From contig JANYBU010000247.1 of assembly GCA_025360665.1 (NCBI GenBank), forward strand, positions 1 through 8,881: a stretch of 8,881 nucleotides of DNA, written 5' to 3'. The translations under genes and the position numbers were made by a program. The notes beneath the pieces were generated by a model. The model was not told where the DNA came from and did no database searches. It saw only the letters and a program-made list of their open reading frames with translations. Shown in pieces: positions 4,553 to 8,881 of the stretch; within the stretch, counting starts at the first letter, position 1, and the number at the start of each line of letters is the position of its first letter. Source of the stretch: Nitrospira sp. Lineage in GTDB: Bacteria > Nitrospirota > Nitrospiria > Nitrospirales > Nitrospiraceae.

Positions 4553-5482
4553 ATGCCGCTGAATAAGCCGGGATATCGAAGGGCCCTCATCATGGCCACT
4601 GCTCTGCTGTTCGTCTGTAGCACCTGGTCAGCGTCTCTTGCAGCGGAAGACGCCGGGATCATTGCTGAGTCCACCGACTATTTTCCCGATATGACCGGAA
4701 ATGAATGGCACTATCGTGGTCAGATTACTGAAGGGCCGCTGCAAACGGTTGAGCATAAATTTTTCAGCAATGTGTCCTCGGTTACCGGTACGAAAACCAT
4801 CAAGGGCATGACGGTCACCGTGTTCCACGATTCCAATCCAGGCAACCATGGCCCATCCGATAGTTTCTACCGTCGCGACAGCGTCGGCATCGTTTATTAC
4901 GGTTCTGAACCTGGCACGCCCTTGGAAAAACAACTCGTGCCCTATCAGATCGTGCGCTTCCCGCTGAAGGCCCCGTCGTCCTTCCCGCAATTCGACCGCA
5001 AGGGGCTGGACTTTGACACCGATATGGATCGGGATGGCATCAATGAAAAGGCCGATGCGCAGGGCGATGCCACGGTGGTGGGACAGGAATCCGTCACCGT
5101 GCCGGCCGGCACGTTCAAGGATGCCGTGAAGGTGGAAGCGCGCATGTACATGCAGATTCATCTCTCGGGTACGAACAGGACAGTTCTCGGGACCGATGTG
5201 ATGACTGCCTGGTTTGCGAAAGGTGTGGGCTTGGTCAAATATGTCGAGCGGCAGGAACTTTCGCCGTTGGAGGACCGGGGTGTGGTCACGGATATCATGG
5301 AAGAACTGGAATCTTACGAGATCAAGCCGCCGAAGACCTCACTCGGGCGGCGCGAATCCTCGACGGAGGGTCTGCTCGCTGACGACACGGGTGACTATGA
5401 ATTGCGTCAGGTACTCTTCACCTCCGGCCTTTGCTCCAACTCCAGAGAGTCGATGGCCTCCAAACGGTTGACGTCCGACTAA
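4553..5482 (+). CDS. Secreted protein of unknown function with antisense-overlapping tail
   Basis: The 309-residue product starts with a signal peptide: MPLNKPGYRR, hydrophobic ALIMATALLFV, then SASLA before AEDAG (cleavage near residue 30). The cysteine at 22 is not in a lipobox, so a soluble periplasmic or extracellular protein is likely. The mature part looks beta-rich. It contains an aspartate loop DTDMDRDGINEKAD (155-168) like calcium-binding thrombospondin-3 or EF-hand loops, then VTVPAGTFKDAVKVEA (181-196) and WFAKGVGLVKYVE (220-232); this 'PAGTF...W.A.GVG' pair is typical of conserved exported proteins without known activity. ATG 4553 has GGAG ten bases upstream and gives a normal signal peptide; ATG 4592 is a weaker choice. 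Residues 263-309 lie antisense to the end of putA and look unlike the rest, so the native C-terminus was probably near ESYEIK (253-258). Confidence 0.78.
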   Translation: MPLNKPGYRRALIMATALLFVCSTWSASLAAEDAGIIAESTDYFPDMTGNEWHYRGQITEGPLQTVEHKFFSNVSSVTGTKTIKGMTVTVFHDSNPGNHGPSDSFYRRDSVGIVYYGSEPGTPLEKQLVPYQIVRFPLKAPSSFPQFDRKGLDFDTDMDRDGINEKADAQGDATVVGQESVTVPAGTFKDAVKVEARMYMQIHLSGTNRTVLGTDVMTAWFAKGVGLVKYVERQELSPLEDRGVVTDIMEELESYEIKPPKTSLGRRESSTEGLLADDTGDYELRQVLFTSGLCSNSRESMASKRLTSD

Positions 5483-8302
5483 CGCGCCGGTGATCGGACG
5501 ATTCAGATAGAGATTCCCGACATCGAACACGTGCCGTGCCAGCTCCAGATTGGCCGGACTTCGTGAATAGACTCCGCCGGTGAGTGCATAGGCCGTCGAA
5601 TTCGCCAGGGTCAGGGCCTCTTGAAAGGAAGCGGCCTTCATCACCGCGAGGATCGGCCCAAAGATTTCTTCTTGGGCCACTCGATGTGTCGGCACCACGT
5701 CCGCAAAGACTGTCGGCCCGACATACCATCCGGGCCCCGCCACAGTCCCTTCCACCAGCAGACGGGCTTCCTTCTTTCCAATCTCGATGTATTCCTGAAT
5801 CTTCGCCTGCGCTCGCCGATCAATCACCGGCCCGACCTGTGTGCCCGGCTCTTCAGGATTTCCGACTCGCAGGCTCAGTACCGCCTCTTTGAGGCGTTCC
5901 AGAAAACTATCGTAGATCGCAGCATGCACGATCGCCCGCGAGCAGGCGGAACATTTCTGTCCCGCATAGCCGCTAAACGATGAGACCACTCCGGTGATCG
6001 CGTCATCGAGATCCGCCGTCTCATCTACGATGATCGCATTTTTTCCTCCCATCTCAGCCAGCACCCGCTTGACCATCTGTTGCCCCGGCATAAGAGTAGC
6101 GGCATCTTTCAGGATGCCGAGCCCCACGTCCTTCGAACCGGTAAACGCGATGGTCGCGATCTCGGAATGGTGCACCAACGCGCGTCCAATGTCGGGCCCA
6201 CCCGGCAGACAACAGAGTACATCAGCAGGCACACCGGCCTCCCGCAAGATCTCCGTGAGCCAGTGCCCCATCATTGGCGAGCGCTCGGAGGGTTTAAAGA
6301 GCACGGGATTCCCGGTCACGAGTGCCGCCGACACCATGCCGGTAGGAATTGCCAACGGAAAATTCCACGGGGCGATGACGGCCGTCACCCCCCGAGGGCG
6401 ATAGAGACGCTGGTTCAGTTCACCCGGCTCCTGTCCTAACCGTGTTGGGGGAGCGAGCCTGCGCCAGTCCGCCGCATAAAATTCCAGAAAGTCGATCGCT
6501 TCAGCAATGTCTGCATCCGCTTCCCGCCACGGCTTCCCACATTCCAATATCTCCCATGCCGCCAACTCCTCGCGCCGCGTCCGCATGAGCGCAGCGGCTG
6601 CACGCAAGATGTCCACGCGTCGTTCCGCTGTGGTGTCGCGCCAGGCGTCCCATGCGTGGACCGCCCGGCGCACCGCCTGTTCGACATCCAACGAACTCGC
6701 GCTGGACAACCGACCCACGACTTCATCCGGATGTCCTGGGTTGCGAGACTCAATGAGAGGACCCGTCAGGCGTAGCCCCCCGGACGACGACGTCCACTGC
6801 CGGCCGAGTTGCGACCGCACGGTCGCCAGGGCCTGCTGCATCGCCACTCGGCTGTCCGTCTGCGCAAAATCCCGCTGCGGTTCATTTCGAAACTCCTGCA
6901 CACCGGCTGGCTGAGACAAGGGGAGCTGCTTCTGAGTCAGTTCTTCAAGAACAGGCGGAGCCAACAACGTGCTCAGTGACTGGGATTCCACATACTCCTT
7001 GCGTAGAAATGATTCGTTCGAGGTGTTTTCCAGTAATCGCCGCACGAGATAGGCCATGCCTGGAAGCAGATCACCCATTGGGGTGTAGAGCCGCAGTCGG
7101 CGCCCATGCTGCGTGACAGCATGCTGAAAGGGCTCGGCCATGCCGAAGATCATCTGATATTCCCAGGTCTCTGGGGGGAGATCGATTGACTCCGCAACCG
7201 CTTCGATGTAGGCAAGCGTACGGAGATTGTGTGTCCCGAAGGCCGGTCGAATGAGGGAGGTCTGAGACAAAAGGAGACGCGTAAGCGCTTCATAGTTGGC
7301 ATCTGTTTCCATCTTGTGTTCAAAGAGAGGAACAGCCCAGCCTCGTTGCCGGTAGCGGATCGTGTCCGAGTCCCAGTAGGCCCCTTTCACCAATCGAACG
7401 GTGATGGGCGCCCCGCGCTGGCGAACCCAGGCCAGGAGCCCCTCGATATCTCGTGCCGTTTCCCGATGGTAGGCCTGCAACGCGAGACCCGCGTACGGAT
7501 AGGTCTTGTAGGAAGGTTCCGCGAAGAGCCTGGTGAAGATCTCTACCAGCAATGCTTTCGTCTCGGCCTGTTCCATATCGAAGATCAACGAAGTGGGGAG
7601 GCGCATCGCCAGATCGAGGATGGGTCGAAGCCGCGCCGCCACAGAACGGTAGCTTCCTTCTGGATCGATCGGGTCGAGATGGGGAGAGAGGGCGGATATT
7701 TTGATGGAGAGCTGGACCCTCGGTATCGGTCCGAGATGGTCCCGCTCTAGTAAGGGAAGGGACGGCCACAAGGCCGCCACTCGTGCGAGCAGGGTCAGGG
7801 CTTCCATACAGCGATCACGGTATCGATCGGCCTCGCGATCGCTGATGGTGGCCTCGCCCAACAAGTCGACCGACCAGGCTCGTCCATGCTGCCACAGATC
7901 GGTCAATCGCGGCGCCGCTTCCTCGGCGGTCGCTCCGGCAATAAAGGTGCGCGCCATATGCTCGACCTGGCTTCTGATCGCCTTGCCGCTGAGTCGGGCT
8001 CCCAAGCTGGTGGCGGAAAGGGCTTTGAGTCCCCACTGGCCGCCGAAGAGTGGTACGCCTCCATCGCCCATGTACTCGCGAGCCAGCATGACCACCTGCT
8101 CGTCGTCAGTGACCGAGGGCAGGACATCGATAAATCGAAACAACTGTGTCTTGAAGACGCTGTCTTGCATCGCTAGATTGAGCGCCGTTTGCGACCACCA
8201 GCGACGCTCAAAGAGAGTCGGAGTTCGACCGGCAGAGAGACGAGCGAGCTGTTCACCGATACGGCGTATGACAGATTCAGGAGGGGGAGAGATTGTCGTC
8301 AT
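5339..8302 (-). CDS. putA: Bifunctional proline dehydrogenase / L-glutamate gamma-semialdehyde dehydrogenase
   Basis: PutA oxidises proline to glutamate in two steps, FAD-dependent to pyrroline-5-carboxylate and then NAD-dependent, passing the intermediate inside the protein and electrons to the membrane quinone pool. From ATG 8302 it has 987 residues, the length of the short PutA class, with no N-terminal ribbon-helix-helix domain, so it should not repress its own gene. The proline dehydrogenase barrel shows FDMEQAE (241-247), VRLVKGAYWDSD (302-313), FGTHN (355-359; ATHN is more common), WEYQMIFGMAE (380-390) and YLVRRLLEN (418-426), whose arginines 421-422 bind proline. The aldehyde dehydrogenase half shows APWNFP (644-649), FTGSKDVG (720-727), catalytic Glu750 in EMGGKN, catalytic Cys784 in GQKCSA, and a standard end GVGAKAGGEEYLTQF...RRGFAP. 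The frame is open to 8431, but family similarity begins only at MTTISPPPES. No frameshift or missing key residue is seen. Confidence 0.95.
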   Translation of the reverse strand: MTTISPPPESVIRRIGEQLARLSAGRTPTLFERRWWSQTALNLAMQDSVFKTQLFRFIDVLPSVTDDEQVVMLAREYMGDGGVPLFGGQWGLKALSATSLGARLSGKAIRSQVEHMARTFIAGATAEEAAPRLTDLWQHGRAWSVDLLGEATISDREADRYRDRCMEALTLLARVAALWPSLPLLERDHLGPIPRVQLSIKISALSPHLDPIDPEGSYRSVAARLRPILDLAMRLPTSLIFDMEQAETKALLVEIFTRLFAEPSYKTYPYAGLALQAYHRETARDIEGLLAWVRQRGAPITVRLVKGAYWDSDTIRYRQRGWAVPLFEHKMETDANYEALTRLLLSQTSLIRPAFGTHNLRTLAYIEAVAESIDLPPETWEYQMIFGMAEPFQHAVTQHGRRLRLYTPMGDLLPGMAYLVRRLLENTSNESFLRKEYVESQSLSTLLAPPVLEELTQKQLPLSQPAGVQEFRNEPQRDFAQTDSRVAMQQALATVRSQLGRQWTSSSGGLRLTGPLIESRNPGHPDEVVGRLSSASSLDVEQAVRRAVHAWDAWRDTTAERRVDILRAAAALMRTRREELAAWEILECGKPWREADADIAEAIDFLEFYAADWRRLAPPTRLGQEPGELNQRLYRPRGVTAVIAPWNFPLAIPTGMVSAALVTGNPVLFKPSERSPMMGHWLTEILREAGVPADVLCCLPGGPDIGRALVHHSEIATIAFTGSKDVGLGILKDAATLMPGQQMVKRVLAEMGGKNAIIVDETADLDDAITGVVSSFSGYAGQKCSACSRAIVHAAIYDSFLERLKEAVLSLRVGNPEEPGTQVGPVIDRRAQAKIQEYIEIGKKEARLLVEGTVAGPGWYVGPTVFADVVPTHRVAQEEIFGPILAVMKAASFQEALTLANSTAYALTGGVYSRSPANLELARHVFDVGNLYLNRPITGALVGRQPFGGHRLSGVGAKAGGEEYLTQFIVTRVVSEQTLRRGFAPPE

Positions 8303-8339
8303 CGATACCCCATTCTCAGTGAGACGGAGGGACACCGTC

Positions 8340-8367
8340 AGTATACACTTGTGCCAATCGCTTGAAA
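8340..8367 (-). promoter_or_regulatory. Possible putA promoter
   Basis: On the minus strand a good -10 box TATACT (8345-8340) lies 16 bases after TTTCAA (8367-8362), a weak -35. Transcription would start about 30 bases before the putA ATG. The -35 hexamer is the same six bases used as TTGAAA by the plus-strand desaturase promoter. Confidence 0.4.
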
Positions 8368-8439
8368 CATTCGCGTGAATTCGGTATGCTGTCAATAGTG
8401 CTTCATCTTCCCCGTGGTGTTTCCCAATCAAGCGATGGG
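8354..8439. promoter_or_regulatory. Split inverted repeat in the putA-desaturase divergent region
   Basis: CCAATCGCTTGA (8354-8365) and TCAAGCGATGGG (8428-8439) are reverse complements at 11 of 12 bases, with centres 74 bases apart. The left copy covers most of the shared -35; the right copy sits in the desaturase leader. This arrangement would suit a regulator binding two sites or a leader hairpin. No known regulator motif is recognised. Confidence 0.4.
8362..8390 (+). promoter_or_regulatory. Sigma-70 type promoter for the desaturase gene
   Basis: TTGAAA (8362-8367) and TATGCT (8385-8390) are separated by 17 bases, close to consensus in both boxes. The start point would be near 8397, leaving a leader of about 60 bases. 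The spacer contains a short inverted pair, ATTC-GCGT-GAAT (8369-8380). Confidence 0.6.
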
Positions 8440-8448
8440 TGAGTGTTC

Positions 8449-8454
8449 AAGGAG
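8449..8454 (+). promoter_or_regulatory. Strong ribosome-binding site of the desaturase gene
   Basis: AAGGAG lies five bases before ATG 8460. It is the best Shine-Dalgarno sequence in the window and fixes the desaturase start. Confidence 0.85.
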
Positions 8455-8459
8455 AAGTC

Positions 8460-8881
8460 ATGCTCGCGACAACAACTGAAACTGCGGAGATTAGGGCCGA
8501 ATTTTCTCCTCTGAACTTTGCTCTATTCTGCGCCATCGTGGTTGCCACGACGATCGGTCTCCCACTCTATGGCTATTACTACGGGTTCAGCCTCTTCGAC
8601 TGGGTCCTGTTCTTGGTGATGTACATCGTCACGGGCATGGGTATCACCGTCGGCTATCATCGGTTGGTGTCGCATCAGAGCTTCGAATGCCCAAACTGGG
8701 TCAAGGCCTGTATCCTCGTCGCCGGCGGTTGGGCACTGCAAAATTCTGCCCTCAAGTGGGGTAGCGACCATATCCGCCATCATGCCAAGACGGATGAAGA
8801 AGAAGATCCGTACAACGCGACCAAGGGATTCTGGCACAGCCATTGTGGCTGGCTCTTTTACGATAGCATCCATCGCAAGGA
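8460..8881 (+). CDS. Membrane fatty-acid desaturase, 3' end beyond the window
   Basis: These 140 codons, open to the right edge, begin a non-haem di-iron desaturase of the stearoyl-CoA / acyl-lipid delta-9 type, which puts a cis double bond into membrane acyl chains using O2 and an electron carrier. Hydrophobic segments at about 20-36, 46-66 and 82-98 are membrane helices. Histidine box one is HRLVSH (67-72, HxxxxH) and box two is HIRHH (104-108, HxxHH), followed by the family stretch DEEEDPYNATKGFWHSHCGW. The third box (HNxHH) should lie downstream. The gene has its own promoter and strong ribosome-binding site and diverges from putA. Whether the substrate is acyl-CoA or a phospholipid cannot be told. 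Together with PutA, another enzyme feeding the respiratory chain, it points to an aerobic organism; that link is inference. Confidence 0.93.
   Translation, partial: MLATTTETAEIRAEFSPLNFALFCAIVVATTIGLPLYGYYYGFSLFDWVLFLVMYIVTGMGITVGYHRLVSHQSFECPNWVKACILVAGGWALQNSALKWGSDHIRHHAKTDEEEDPYNATKGFWHSHCGWLFYDSIHRK

Noticed and set aside
8390..8395. Perfect -35 TTGACA on the minus strand
   Set aside because: No acceptable -10 box lies 16-18 bases downstream (the 17-base position reads GAATGT), so the TATACT-based promoter is preferred for putA.
8303..8431. 43-residue N-terminal extension of PutA
   Set aside because: It spans the proposed putA promoter and does not resemble the family N-terminus or a ribbon-helix-helix domain; ATG 8302 is the natural start.

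Overview
The window reads as a piece of a moderately GC-rich bacterial chromosome. Small one-domain PilZ proteins, a short bifunctional PutA, convergent or overlapping biosynthetic genes and a dispersed intergenic repeat ending in CTTTTTCAGCATCCTGCTA fit a Nitrospira-like (Nitrospirota) genome. That placement is inference from gene types and from memory of such repeats, because no rRNA or other phylogenetic marker is present.

Left part (1-1862, accessory in character): the first ~130 bases look like the edge of an insertion sequence. A minus-strand coding start runs off the left end, preceded by two near-identical 22-base direct repeats. It abuts a PilZ-domain gene that seems to have lost its 5' end, including the c-di-GMP-binding arginine motif. 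A gene-poor stretch follows, with a 19-base direct repeat, a run of eight G and an orphan signal-peptide-like segment. Then come an intact family 2 glycosyltransferase and a composite repeat ending just before thiE.

Middle (1863-4189, cofactor block): thiE (thiamine phosphate synthase) on the plus strand converges on and overlaps bioD (dethiobiotin synthetase) on the minus strand. Upstream of bioD on the same strand is a complete FabG-like short-chain dehydrogenase. The two minus-strand genes are separated by one copy of the ~135-base repeat, whose terminal bases supply the dehydrogenase stop codon. A second full repeat copy lies upstream of the dehydrogenase.

Right part (4190-8881): a secreted protein of unknown function on the plus strand runs 144 bases into the antisense of putA. 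putA encodes a 987-residue proline dehydrogenase / glutamate-semialdehyde dehydrogenase without a DNA-binding domain. Divergent from putA, and sharing a compact promoter region with it, is a membrane fatty-acid desaturase cut by the right edge of the window.

The genes do not form one pathway. The strongest unexplained signal is the repeat family: two full copies with imperfect terminal inverted repeats and a central hairpin that differs by a compensatory base-pair change, plus one rearranged copy. All three have the same orientation and each touches a gene boundary.
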